A stretch of DNA of 64,000 nt. Origin: Panagrolaimus kolymaensis. Lineage: Eukaryota; Nematoda; Chromadorea; Rhabditida; Panagrolaimidae. The notes beneath the pieces were generated by a model that was not told the DNA's origin, ran no database searches, and worked only from the letters and a program-made list of their open reading frames with translations. A program made the translations under genes and the position numbers. The stretch lies in assembly GCA_028622995.1 (NCBI GenBank), contig JAJQJQ010000025.1, positions 496,001 to 560,000 of the forward strand, read 5' to 3'. This document shows, in pieces, positions 26,566 to 38,874 of the stretch (its first letter is position 1; every line of letters begins with the position of its first letter).

Positions 26566-29388
26566 TTATCTGTCTCGAAGGACGAAAGATTCTAACAAAC
26601 GACACCACGAATCAGACAAAGCAATGACATTGAGACGTTGGAAATTTTTTTCTTGAGTATGTTTCATAATGTCATCAATCCAGCGAGTTGGAGGACGTCC
26701 AAGAGGTCTCTTTCCAGCAGGTTTCCATTCAGTCAGTAAACGATTCCATCGATTGTCAGGAAGCAGCAGGAGTTTACGAAGATAATTCCATTTTCTTTTT
26801 CTTGCTTGATGAACGAAATCTTTGAGACCAGTTCTTTCACGAAGCCATTCACGAGGATGTTGATCGATTAATTTCACGTTTAGCATTCTTCTTTCCATTC
26901 TTCGTTGAGCTACAGCAAGACGATCTTCTTCAGATTTGGTCAAAGCCCAGGTTTCACATCCATACAATATGGCAGGAAGCACACATTGATGAAGATATTT
27001 TCTTTTCAAGTTCATTGGGACTCTTCTTGACATCAGCAAATTCTTCGCTTTGTAGAAAGAGCTCCATCCGGCAGATATTCTTCGAGAGATTTCTTTGTTG
27101 AATCGTTTTGGTTTTGAAGGCCAATAGATCAGTTGACCGAGATATATAAATTCATTTACCAATTCAACTTGTAGATCATCAAGAAGTAAAGTTCCATCAG
27201 GAGTATTCGCATTAGTCATCCACTTTGTTTTATCGACGTTGATTTCGAGTCCAACAGTAGCAGAAGTTCCAGCGACTTGGTTGAGCAAACATTGGAGACC
27301 TTCCAATGAATGAGAGCATAGCATGATGTCATCAGCAAAAGTGAGATATCCTAGTTTTTTTCCATTGATGTTGATTCCAGCATTCCAGTTGACAAGATCA
27401 AGAGCAGTTTGAAGGGTAAGAGCAAAGAGGATAGGCGAGAGCGTATCTCCTTGTCTTACACCTTTTTGGACATTGATGTTGATAGATGAAGAGCCAATAT
27501 TTATACTTGATGTACCACCAGCATAGATCATTTTGATGATTTCAATTGTACCAGGATCAATACCAAATTTTTGAAGAGCATTCCATAGAGCAGAAAGTTC
27601 AATGGAGTCAAATGCTTTTTTGAAGTCAATAAAAACAACAAAAAGAGGCAAATTGAACTCACGACACTTTTCAAATAGTTGATTTGCGGTATGTATATGA
27701 TCAATAGTTGAGTAACATCTTCGGAATCCAGCTTGTTGAGGAGGAAGAGCACCAGAAGTTTCAGCAGCATCCATTACACGTTGAGTAAGTACTCGAGTCA
27801 TCAGCTTATACAAGACAGGAAGTAGTGAAATAGGACGATAGTTTTCAATATTGTTTCTATTTCCTTTCTTGGGAAGCAAGATGGTTTTCGAATGAAGTAG
27901 TTCAGGAGGCAGATTGTTTCCGAGTAGTAATCCATTTAGAGCATCAGCAAGTCTTATAGCAAAACTTGAAATTGTTGTTTTGACAGCTTTTGATGGAATA
28001 TTGTCGGCGCCAGGAGCAGTGTTAGCCTTCATTCGACGAGCAGCAGAGATAAGTTCATCAGGAGTAATTTCCGCAATTGAAACTTCTGGATCACGAACAT
28101 GAACATAGTTCCCATCTCGAGATACATAGAGTTTTTCATAGAATTGAACGATGACATCCATGAGCTCAGCAACAGTTTCAGTGACAGTACCATCCGATCG
28201 AGTCAGTTGGACCATTTGATTCCGTCTTTGGATCATTTCAGAGCGACCACGTTTCAGTCGGTTGTCTTGGATAGCCCGTTCCATCACGTTTATATAATGA
28301 CTAATGAGATCATTTTTAACGGATTTACGGACCAGTTTACAAAGTTCAGAATATTCTACAAGAGCATGACGAGCATCAGTCAAACCATGTTTCATTTCAC
28401 GACGTTGTTCCATAAGATCAAGAGTTGTTTGTGAGAGTCTAGAAAATAAAACAGGTTGATAAGAGCTTACTTTTGAACTTGTTATGAGAGCAGATTTGAT
28501 TTGTTCTTGTTCAACTTTAGGATTTGTAGCAGTTGGAAGTGTTTTCAGTTGTTCATTCATAGAGAAGATGAGCAGCGATTTATCATAATCAGGAGTGACA
28601 AAGTTACATGGTTGAGAACGAGCATATTTCTTTATTGGAATGTTTATCATAGCACGAACCATACGATGATCACTACCAGAGAATCTATTAAGCACTGTTA
28701 CATCTTGAACGATTGATTTCTTTTTAGTGAGAATGTAGTCGATTTCTTTTGTTATTTTTCCATTTGGTGAATGCCAGGTCCATCTTCGGTTTCGTCCTTT
28801 TTTGAAGTATGTGTTCATAAGGTACAGCTCATTTGATTCACAGAAGTTGTATAAGAGTTGACCATGTTCATTTCGAGAGTCAAAAGAGAACTTACCGATA
28901 TAGTTTTCACCAGCTTCACCAAGACCAGTCGACGCATTAAAATCACCAAGAATCAATTCATAAGTTACACGACCAGAAAGAGCATCTTCAAGTTGAGAAA
29001 GGAACATTTCATATTCTTCTTCGCCGCGTCCACTTTGAGGAGCATAGACTTGGGTAACCCGGAATGTCTTACCTCCACGAAGTTTGAAAAGGATTTGGAT
29101 CAGTCGATCAGAAATGTATTTAACACCAATTATTTTCTTGTAAAGTTCAGGACAAATCAAAAGAGCAACACCAGAATAGCCAAAAACAGACTTACCACTA
29201 TTGTACATGAAGTATCCAGATGAGAGTTGTTCACATGTTTGACCAATTTTCCATGTTTCAGCAAGACCAAGAATATCAAATTTCTTCAATTTTGAAAGTT
29301 CATTTTGAAACGATTGGAATCGATCAGCGGTTGAGATGGATCTGCAGTTGTATGTCATTGCAATCAGTCTTCTTGTTAGTGGTGTCAT
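26566..29388 (-). CDS. Endonuclease-reverse transcriptase (RTE clade)
   Basis: This is a 940-aa polyprotein. Residues about 10-250 form an apurinic-type (EEP) endonuclease: MTYNCRS near 11, LAETW with E44, LGDFN with D149 and N151, and GSDHRM with D240-H241. The reverse transcriptase spans roughly 455-760: PKKGN..NYRPISLLP near 506-524, VFIDFKKAFDS with D588, GVRQGDTLSP near 643-652, and FADD with D686-D687. The C-terminal region (about 820-905) has the RR-rich and GRPPTRWIDD segments common in animal RTE-like proteins. The enzyme nicks target DNA and copies its own RNA from the nick. No stop or frameshift is seen, so it may be active. M1 is taken as start; M11 is a possible alternative. Confidence 0.93.
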   Translation of the reverse strand: MTPLTRRLIAMTYNCRSISTADRFQSFQNELSKLKKFDILGLAETWKIGQTCEQLSSGYFMYNSGKSVFGYSGVALLICPELYKKIIGVKYISDRLIQILFKLRGGKTFRVTQVYAPQSGRGEEEYEMFLSQLEDALSGRVTYELILGDFNASTGLGEAGENYIGKFSFDSRNEHGQLLYNFCESNELYLMNTYFKKGRNRRWTWHSPNGKITKEIDYILTKKKSIVQDVTVLNRFSGSDHRMVRAMINIPIKKYARSQPCNFVTPDYDKSLLIFSMNEQLKTLPTATNPKVEQEQIKSALITSSKVSSYQPVLFSRLSQTTLDLMEQRREMKHGLTDARHALVEYSELCKLVRKSVKNDLISHYINVMERAIQDNRLKRGRSEMIQRRNQMVQLTRSDGTVTETVAELMDVIVQFYEKLYVSRDGNYVHVRDPEVSIAEITPDELISAARRMKANTAPGADNIPSKAVKTTISSFAIRLADALNGLLLGNNLPPELLHSKTILLPKKGNRNNIENYRPISLLPVLYKLMTRVLTQRVMDAAETSGALPPQQAGFRRCYSTIDHIHTANQLFEKCREFNLPLFVVFIDFKKAFDSIELSALWNALQKFGIDPGTIEIIKMIYAGGTSSINIGSSSININVQKGVRQGDTLSPILFALTLQTALDLVNWNAGININGKKLGYLTFADDIMLCSHSLEGLQCLLNQVAGTSATVGLEINVDKTKWMTNANTPDGTLLLDDLQVELVNEFIYLGQLIYWPSKPKRFNKEISRRISAGWSSFYKAKNLLMSRRVPMNLKRKYLHQCVLPAILYGCETWALTKSEEDRLAVAQRRMERRMLNVKLIDQHPREWLRERTGLKDFVHQARKRKWNYLRKLLLLPDNRWNRLLTEWKPAGKRPLGRPPTRWIDDIMKHTQEKNFQRLNVIALSDSWCRLLESFVLRDR

Positions 29389-29477
29389 TTGTTAGTTAGG
29401 TTTAGCTAATTATTCCCTTTCCGTACACGCTACTGTATGGTGGAAAGGTATCTTCAATTCGTACACTTTATACCAAC
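29389..29477 (-). promoter_or_regulatory. 5' leader of the retrotransposon with internal dyad
   Basis: These 89 nt upstream of the ORF include an inverted repeat, cctttcc (29416-29422) and ggaaagg (29442-29448), with a 19-nt loop. The element's internal promoter would be expected here; no known promoter motif is identified. Confidence 0.45.
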
Positions 29478-32400
29478 TTGAGTACAAATTTAAGGTTAAA
29501 ATATGCAACTCGAAAGAATGCATTCAAAAATTTCTTTTATTTGATTTTCTTCACAGAAAACCATTTTTATAATTAGTTTTTAGGATTCTGTGAAGTTTCG
29601 AATTTGTTGAATCAAATGCAAGGCAGATATTGAGTACAAATTTAAGGTTAAAATATGCAACTCGAAAAAGTGCATTCAAAAATTTCTTTTATTTGATTTT
29701 CTTCACAGAAAACCATTTTTATAATTAGTTTTTAGGATTCTGTGAAGTTTCGAATTTGTTGAATCAAATGCAAGGCAGATATTGAGTACAAATTTAAGGT
29801 TAAAATATGCAACTCGAAAAAGTGCATTCAAAAATTTCTTTTATTTGATTTTCTTCACAGAAAACCATTTTTATAATTAGTTTTTAGGATTCTGTGAAGT
29901 TTCGAATTTGTTGAATCAAATGCAAGGCAGATATTGAGTACAAATTTAAGGTTAAAATATGCAACTCGAAAAAGTGCATTCAAAAATTTCTTTTATTTGA
30001 TTTTCTTCACAGAAAACCATTTTTATAATTAGTTTTTAGGATTCTGTGAAGTTTCGAATTTGTTGAATCAAAAGCAAGGCAGATATTGAGTACAAATTTA
30101 AGGTTAAAATATGCAACTCGAAAAAGTGCATTCAAAAATTTCTTTTATTTGATTTTCTTCACAGAAAACCATTTTTATAATTAGTTTTTAGGATTCTGTG
30201 AAGTTTCGAATTTGTTGAATCAAATGCAAGGCAGATATTGAGTACAAATTTAAGGTTAAAATATGCAACTCGAAAGAGTGCATTCAAAAATTTCTTTTAT
30301 TTGATTTTCTTCACAGAAAACCATTTTTATAATTAGTTTTTAGGATTCTGTGAAGTTTCGAATTTGTTGAATCAAAAGCAAGGCAGATATTGAGTACAAA
30401 TTTAAGGTTAAAATATGCAACTCGAAAAAGTGCATTCAAAAATTTCTTTTATTTGATTTTCTTCACAGAAAACCATTTTTATAATTAGTTTTTAGGATTC
30501 TGTGAAGTTTCGAATTTGTTGAATCAAATGCAAGGCAGATATTGAGTACAAATTTAAGGTTAAAAAATGCAACTCGAAAAAGTGCATTCAAAAATTTCTT
30601 TTATTTGATTTTCTTCACAGAAAACCATTTTTATAATTAGTTTTTAGGATTCTGTGAAGTTTCGAATTTGTTGAATCAAAAGCAAGGCAGATATTGAGTA
30701 CAAATTTAAGGTTAAAATATGCAACTCGAAAAAGTGCATTCAATAATTTCTTTTATTTGATTTTCTTCACAGAAAACCATTTTTATAATTAGTTTTTAGG
30801 ATTCTGTGAAGTTTCGAATTTGTTGAATCAAAAGCAAGGCAGATATTGAGTACAAATTTAAGGTTAAAATATGCAACTCGAAAAAGTGCATTCAAAAATT
30901 TCTTTTATTTGATTTTCTTCACAGAAAACCATTTTTATAATTAGTTTTTAGGATTCTGTGAAGTTTCGAATTTGTTGAATCAAATGCAAGGCAGATATTG
31001 AGTACAAATTTAAGGTTAAAATATGGAACTCGAAAAAGTGCATTCAAAAATTTCTTTTATTTTATTTTCTTCACAGAAAACCATTTTTATAATTAGTTTT
31101 TAGGATTCTGTGAAGTTTCGAATTTGTAGAAATAAACACGACCAAGATATTGAGTACAAATTTAAGGTTAAAATATGCAACTCGAAAGAATGCATTCAAA
31201 AATTTCTTTTATTTGATTTTCTTCACAGAAAACCATTTTTATAATTAGTTTTTAGGATTCTGTGAAGTTTCGAATTTGTTGAATCAAAAGCAAGGCAGAT
31301 ATTGAGTACAAATTTAAGGTTAAAATATGCAACTCGAAAGAATGCATTCAAAAATTTCTTTTATTTGATTTTCTTCACAGAAAACCATTTTTATAATTAG
31401 TTTTTAGGATTCTGTGAAGTTTCGAATTTGTAGAAATAAACACGACCAAGATATTGAGTACAAATTTAAGGTTAAAATATGCAACTCGAAAGAATGCATT
31501 CAAAAATTTCTTTTATTTGATTTTCTTCACAGAAAACCATTTTTATAATTAGTTTTTAGGATTCTGTGAAGTTTCGAATTTGTAGAAATAAACACGACCA
31601 AGATATTGAGTACAAATTTAAGGTTAAAATATGCAACTCGAAAGAATGCATTCAAAAATTTCTTTTATTTGATTTTCTTCACAGAAAACCATTTTTATAA
31701 TTAGTTTTTAGGATTCTGTGAAGTTTCGAATTTGTTGAATCAAATGCAAGGCAGATATTGAGTACAAATTTAAGGTTAAAATATGGAACTCGAAAATGTG
31801 CATTCAAAAATTTCTTTTATTTTATTTTCTTCACAGAAAACCATTTTTATAATTAGTTTTTAGGATTCTGTGAAGTTTCGAATTTGTTGAATCAAAAGCA
31901 AGGCAGATATTGAGTACAAATTTAAGGTTAAAATATGCAACTCGAAAGAGTGCATTCAAAAATTTCTTTTATTTGATTTTCTTCACAGAAAACCATTTTT
32001 ATAATTAGTTTTTAGGATTCTGTGAAGTTTCGAATTTGTAGAAATAAACACGACCAAGATATTGAGTACAAATTTAAGGTTAAAATATGCAACTCGAAAG
32101 AATGCATTCAAAAATTTCTTTTATTTGATTTTCTTCACAGAAAACCATTTTTATAATTAGTTTTTAGGATTCTGTGAAGTTTCGAATTTGTAGAAATAAA
32201 CACGACCAAGATATTGAGTACAAATTTAAGGTTAAAATATGCAACTCGAAAGAATGCATTCAAAAATTTCTTTTATTTGATTTTCTTCACAGAAAACCAT
32301 TTTTATAATTAGTTTTTAGGATTCTGTGAAGTTTCGAATTTGTAGAAATAAACACGACCAAGATATTGAGTACAAATTTAAGGTTAAAATATGCAACTCG

Positions 32401-35400
32401 AAAGAATGCATTCAAAAATTTCTTTTATTTGATTTTCTTCACAGAAAACCATTTTTATAATTAGTTTTTAGGATTCTGTGAAGTTTCGAATTTGTTGAAT
32501 CAAATGCAAGGCAGATATTGAGTACAAATTTAAGGTTAAAATATGGAACTCGAAAATGTGCATTCAAAAATTTCTTTTATTTTATTTTCTTCACAGAAAA
32601 CCATTTTTATAATTAGTTTTTAGGATTCTGTGAAGTTTCGAATTTGTTGAATCAAAAGCAAGGCAGATATTGAGTACAAATTTAAGGTTAAAATATGCAA
32701 CTCGAAAGAGTGCATTCAAAAATTTCTTTTATTTGATTTTCTTCACAGAAAACCATTTTTATAATTAGTTTTTAGGATTCTGTGAAGTTTCGAATTTGTA
32801 GAAATAAACACGACCAAGATATTGAGTACAAATTTAAGGTTAAAATATGCAACTCGAAAGAATGCATTCAAAAATTTCTTTTATTTGATTTTCTTCACAG
32901 AAAACCATTTTTATAATTAGTTTTTAGGATTCTGTGAAGTTTCGAATTTGTAGAAATAAACACGACCAAGATATTGAGTACAAATTTAAGGTTAAAATAT
33001 GCAACTCGAATTAATGCATTCAAAAATTTCTTTTATTTGATTTTCTTCACAGAAAACCATTTTTATAATTAGTTTTTAGGATTCTGTGAAGTTTCGAATT
33101 TGTAGAAATAAACACGACCAAGATATTGAGTACAAATTTAAGGTTAAAATATGCAACTCGAAAGAATGCATTCAAAAATTTCTTTTATTTGATTTTCTTC
33201 ACAGAAAACCATTTTTATAATTAGTTTTTAGGATTCTGTGAAGTTTCGAATTTGTAGAAATAAACACGACCAAGATATTGAGTACAAATTTAAGGTTAAA
33301 ATATGCAACTCGAAAGAATGCATTCAAAAATTTCTTTTATTTGATTTTCTTCACAGAAAACCATTTTTATAATTAGTTTTTAGGATTCTGTGAAGTTTCG
33401 AATTTGTTGAATCAAAAGCAAGGCAGATATTGAGTACAAATTTAAGGTTAAAATATGCAACTCGAAAAAGTGCATTCAAAAATTTCTTTTATTTGATTTT
33501 CTTCACAGAAAACCATTTTTATAATTAGTTTTTAGGATTCTGTGAAGTTTCGAATTTGTTGAATCAAAAGCAAGGCAGATATTGAGTACAAATTTAAGGT
33601 TAAAATATGCAACTCGAAAGAGTGCATTCAAAAATTTCTTTTATTTGATTTTCTTCACAGAAAACCATTTTTATAATTAGTTTTTAGGATTCTGTGAAGT
33701 TTCGAATTTGTAGAAATAAACACGACCAAGATATTGAGTACAAATTTAAGGTTAAAATATGCAACTCGAAAGAATGCATTCAAAAATTTCTTTTATTTGA
33801 TTTTCTTCACAGAAAACCATTTTTATAATTAGTTTTTAGGATTCTGTGAAGTTTCGAATTTGTAGAAATAAACACGACCAAGATATTGAGTACAAATTTA
33901 AGGTTAAAATATGCAACTCGAATTAATGCATTCAAAAATTTCTTTTATTTGATTTTCTTCACAGAAAACCATTTTTATAATTAGTTTTTAGGATTCTGTG
34001 AAGTTTCGAATTTGTAGAAATAAACACGACCAAGATATTGAGTACAAATTTAAGGTTAAAATATGCAACTCGAAAGAATGCATTCAAAAATTTCTTTTAT
34101 TTGATTTTCTTCACAGAAAACCATTTTTATAATTAGTTTTTAGGATTCTGTGAAGTTTCGAATTTGTAGAAATAAACACGACCAAGATATTGAGTACAAA
34201 TTTAAGGTTAAAATATGCAACTCGAAAGAATGCATTCAAAAATTTCTTTTATTTGATTTTCTTCACAGAAAACCATTTTTATAATTAGTTTTTAGGATTC
34301 TGTGAAGTTTCGAATTTGTAGAAATAAACACGACCAAGATATTGAGTACAAATTTAAGGTTAAAATATGCAACTCGAAAGAATGCATTCAAAAATTTCTT
34401 TTATTTGATTTTCTTCACAGAAAACCATTTTTATAATTAGTTTTTAGGATTCTGTGAAGTTTCGAATTTGTAGAAATAAACACGACCAAGATATTGAGTA
34501 CAAATTTAAGGTTAAAATATGCAACTCGAAAGAATGCATTCAAAAATTTCTTTTATTTGATTTTCTTCACAGAAAACCATTTTTATAATTAGTTTTTAGG
34601 ATTCTGTGAAGTTTCGAATTTGTTGAATCAAATGCAAGGCAGATATTGAGTACAAATTTAAGGTTAAAATATGGAACTCGAAAATGTGCATTCAAAAATT
34701 TCTTTTATTTTATTTTCTTCACAGAAAACCATTTTTATAATTAGTTTTTAGGATTCTGTGAAGTTTCGAATTTGTTGAATCAAAAGCAAGGCAGATATTG
34801 AGTACAAATTTAAGGTTAAAATATGCAACTCGAAAGAGTGCATTCAAAAATTTCTTTTATTTGATTTTCTTCACAGAAAACCATTTTTATAATTAGTTTT
34901 TAGGATTCTGTGAAGTTTCGAATTTGTAGAAATAAACACGACCAAGATATTGAGTACAAATTTAAGGTTAAAATATGCAACTCGAAAGAATGCATTCAAA
35001 AATTTCTTTTATTTTATTTTCTTCACAGAAAACCATTTTTATAATTAGTTTTTAGGATTCTGTGAAGTTTCGAATTTGTTGAATCAAAAGCAAGGCAGAT
35101 ATTGAGTACAAATTTAAGGTTAAAATATGCAACTCGAAAGAATGCATTCAAAAATTTCTTTTATTTGATTTTCTTCACAGAAAACCATTTTTATAATTAG
35201 TTTTTAGGATTCTGTGAAGTTTCGAATTTGTAGAAATAAACACGACCAAGATATTGAGTACAAATTTAAGGTTAAAATATGCAACTCGAAAGAATGCATT
35301 CAAAAATTTCTTTTATTTGATTTTCTTCACAGAAAACCATTTTTATAATTAGTTTTTAGGATTCTGTGAAGTTTCGAATTTGTTGAATCAAATGCAAGGC

Positions 35401-38400
35401 AGATATTGAGTACAAATTTAAGGTTAAAATATGGAACTCGAAAATGTGCATTCAAAAATTTCTTTTATTTTATTTTCTTCACAGAAAACCATTTTTATAA
35501 TTAGTTTTTAGGATTCTGTGAAGTTTCGAATTTGTTGAATCAAAAGCAAGGCAGATATTGAGTACAAATTTAAGGTTAAAATATGCAACTCGAAAGAGTG
35601 CATTCAAAAATTTCTTTTATTTGATTTTCTTCACAGAAAACCATTTTTATAATTAGTTTTTAGGATTCTGTGAAGTTTCGAATTTGTAGAAATAAACACG
35701 ACCAAGATATTGAGTACAAATTTAAGGTTAAAATATGCAACTCGAAAGAATGCATTCAAAAATTTCTTTTATTTGATTTTCTTCACAGAAAACCATTTTT
35801 ATAATTAGTTTTTAGGATTCTGTGAAGTTTCGAATTTGTAGAAATAAACACGACCAAGATATTGAGTACAAATTTAAGGTTAAAATATGCAACTCGAATT
35901 AATGCATTCAAAAATTTCTTTTATTTGATTTTCTTCACAGAAAACCATTTTTATAATTAGTTTTTAGGATTCTGTGAAGTTTCGAATTTGTAGAAATAAA
36001 CACGACCAAGATATTGAGTACAAATTTAAGGTTAAAATATGCAACTCGAAAGAATGCATTCAAAAATTTCTTTTATTTGATTTTCTTCACAGAAAACCAT
36101 TTTTATAATTAGTTTTTAGGATTCTGTGAAGTTTCGAATTTGTAGAAATAAACACGACCAAGATATTGAGTACAAATTTAAGGTTAAAATATGCAACTCG
36201 AAAGAATGCATTCAAAAATTTCTTTTATTTGATTTTCTTCACAGAAAACCATTTTTATAATTAGTTTTTAGGATTCTGTGAAGTTTCGAATTTGTTGAAT
36301 CAAAAGCAAGGCAGATATTGAGTACAAATTTAAGGTTAAAATATGCAACTCGAAAAAGTGCATTCAAAAATTTCTTTTATTTGATTTTCTTCACAGAAAA
36401 CCATTTTTATAATTAGTTTTTAGGATTCTGTGAAGTTTCGAATTTGTTGAATCAAATGCAAGGCAGATATTGAGTACAAATTTAAGGTTAAAATATGCAA
36501 CTCGAAAGAGTGCATTCAAAAATTTCTTTTATTTGATTTTCTTCACAGAAAACCATTTTTATAATTAGTTTTTAGGATTCTGTGAAGTTTCGAATTTGTT
36601 GAATCAAAAGCAAGGCAGATATTGAGTACAAATTTAAGGTTAAAATATGCAACTCGAAAGAGTGCATTCAAAAATTTCTTTTATTTGATTTTCTTCACAG
36701 AAAACCATTTTTATAATTAGTTTTTAGGATTCTGTGAAGTTTCGAATTTGTTGAATCAAATGCAAGGCAGATATTGAGTACAAATTTAAGGTTAAAATAT
36801 GCAACTCGAAAAAGTGCATTCAAAAATTTCTTTTATTTGATTTTCTTCACAGAAAACCATTTTTATAATTAGTTTTTAGGATTCTGTGAAGTTTCGAATT
36901 TGTTGAATCAAAAGCAAGGCAGATATTGAGTACAAATTTAAGGTTAAAATATGCAACTCGAAAAAGTGCATTCAAAAATTTCTTTTATTTGATTTTCTTC
37001 ACAGAAAACCATTTTTATAATTAGTTTTTAGGATTCTGTGAAGTTTCGAATTTGTTGAATCAAATGCAAGGCAGATATTGAGTACAAATTTAAGGTTAAA
37101 ATATGCAACTCGAAAGAGTGCATTCAAAAATTTCTTTTATTTGATTTTCTTCACAGAAAACCATTTTTATAATTAGTTTTTAGGATTCTGTGAAGTTTCG
37201 AATTTGTTGAATCAAATGCAAGGCAGATATTGAGTACAAATTTAAGGTTAAAATATGCAAATCGAAAAAGTGCATTCAAAAATTTCTTTTATTTGATTTT
37301 CTTCACAGAAAACCATTTTTATAATTAGTTTTTAGGATTCTGTGAAGTTTCGAATTTGTTGAATCAAAAGCAAGGCAGATATTGAGTACAAATTTAAGGT
37401 TAAAATATGCAACTCGAAAAAGTTCATTCAAAAATTTCTTTTATTTGATTTTCTTCACAGAAAACCATTTTTATAATTAGTTTTTAGGATTCTGTGAAGT
37501 TTCGAATTTGTTGAATCAAAAGCAAGGCAGATATTGAGTACAAATTTAAGGTTAAAATATGCAACTCGAAAAAGTGCATTCAAAAATTTCTTTTATTTGA
37601 TTTTCTTCACAGAAAACCATTTTTATAATTAGTTTTTAGGATTCTGTGAAGTTTCGAATTTGTTGAATCAAATGCAAGGCAGATATTGAGTACAAATTTA
37701 AGGTTAAAATATGCAACTCGAAAGAGTGCATTCAAAAATTTCTTTTATTTGATTTTCTTCACAGAAAACCATTTTTATAATTAGTTTTTAGGATTCTGTG
37801 AAGTTTCGAATTTGTTGAATCAAAAGCAAGGCAGATATTGAGTACAAATTTAAGGTTAAAATATGCAACTCGAAAAAGTGCATTCAAAAATTTCTTTTAT
37901 TTGATTTTCTTCACAGAAAACCATTTTTATAATTAGTTTTTAGGATTCTGTGAAGTTTCGAATTTGTTGAATCAAAAGCAAGGCAGATATTGAGTACAAA
38001 TTTAAGGTTAAAATATGCAACTCGAAAAAGTGCATTCAAAAATTTCTTTTATTTGATTTTCTTCACAGAAAACCATTTTTATAATTAGTTTTTAGGATTC
38101 TGTGAAGTTTCGAATTTGTTGAATCAAAAGCAAGGCAGATATTGAGTACAAATTTAAGGTTAAAATATGCAACTCGAAAAAGTGCATTCAAAAATTTCTT
38201 TTATTTGATTTTCTTCACAGAAAACCATTTTTATAATTAGTTTTTAGGATTCTGTGAAGTTTCGAATTTGTTGAATCAAATGCAAGGCAGATATTGAGTA
38301 CAAATTTAAGGTTAAAATATGCAACTCGAAAGAGTGCATTCAAAAATTTCTTTTATTTGATTTTCTTCACAGAAAACCATTTTTATAATTAGTTTTTAGG

Positions 38401-38874
38401 ATTCTGTGAAGTTTCGAATTTGTTGAATCAAAAGCAAGGCAGATATTGAGTACAAATTTAAGGTTAAAATATGCAACTCGAAAAAGTGCATTCAAAAATT
38501 TCTTTTATTTGATTTTCTTCACAGAAAACCATTTTTATAATTAGTTTTTAGGATTCTGTGAAGTTTCGAATTTGTAGAAATAAACACGACCAAGATATTG
38601 AGTACAAATTTAAGGTTAAAATATGCAACTCGAAAGAATGCATTCAAAAATTTCTTTTATTTGATTTTCTTCACAGAAAACCATTTTTATAATTAGTTTT
38701 TAGGATTCTGTGAAGTTTCGAATTTGTAGAAATAAACACGACCAAGATATTGAGTACAAATTTAAGGTTAAAATATGCAACTCGAAAGAATGCATTCAAA
38801 AATTTCTTTTATTTGATTTTCTTCACAGAAAACCATTTTTATAATTAGTTTTTAGGATTCTGTGAAGTTTCGAA

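Larger units (their letters stand above)
26539..29477 (-). mobile_element. RTE-type non-LTR retrotransposon, apparently full length
   Basis: A 2.94-kb insertion in reverse orientation: an 89-nt leader, one long ORF, and a 27-nt A/T-rich tail after the stop. A single endonuclease-RT ORF, no ORF1 and almost no 3' UTR are typical of the RTE clade. The satellite resumes at 29478 with ttgagtac, so at most two bases (tt) are duplicated and none is lost. The uninterrupted ORF suggests recent activity. Confidence 0.88.

Noticed and set aside
27528..27770. 80-aa minus-strand ORF and several plus-strand ORFs inside the retrotransposon
   Set aside because: They lie within the 940-aa endonuclease-RT gene in other frames and show no domain.
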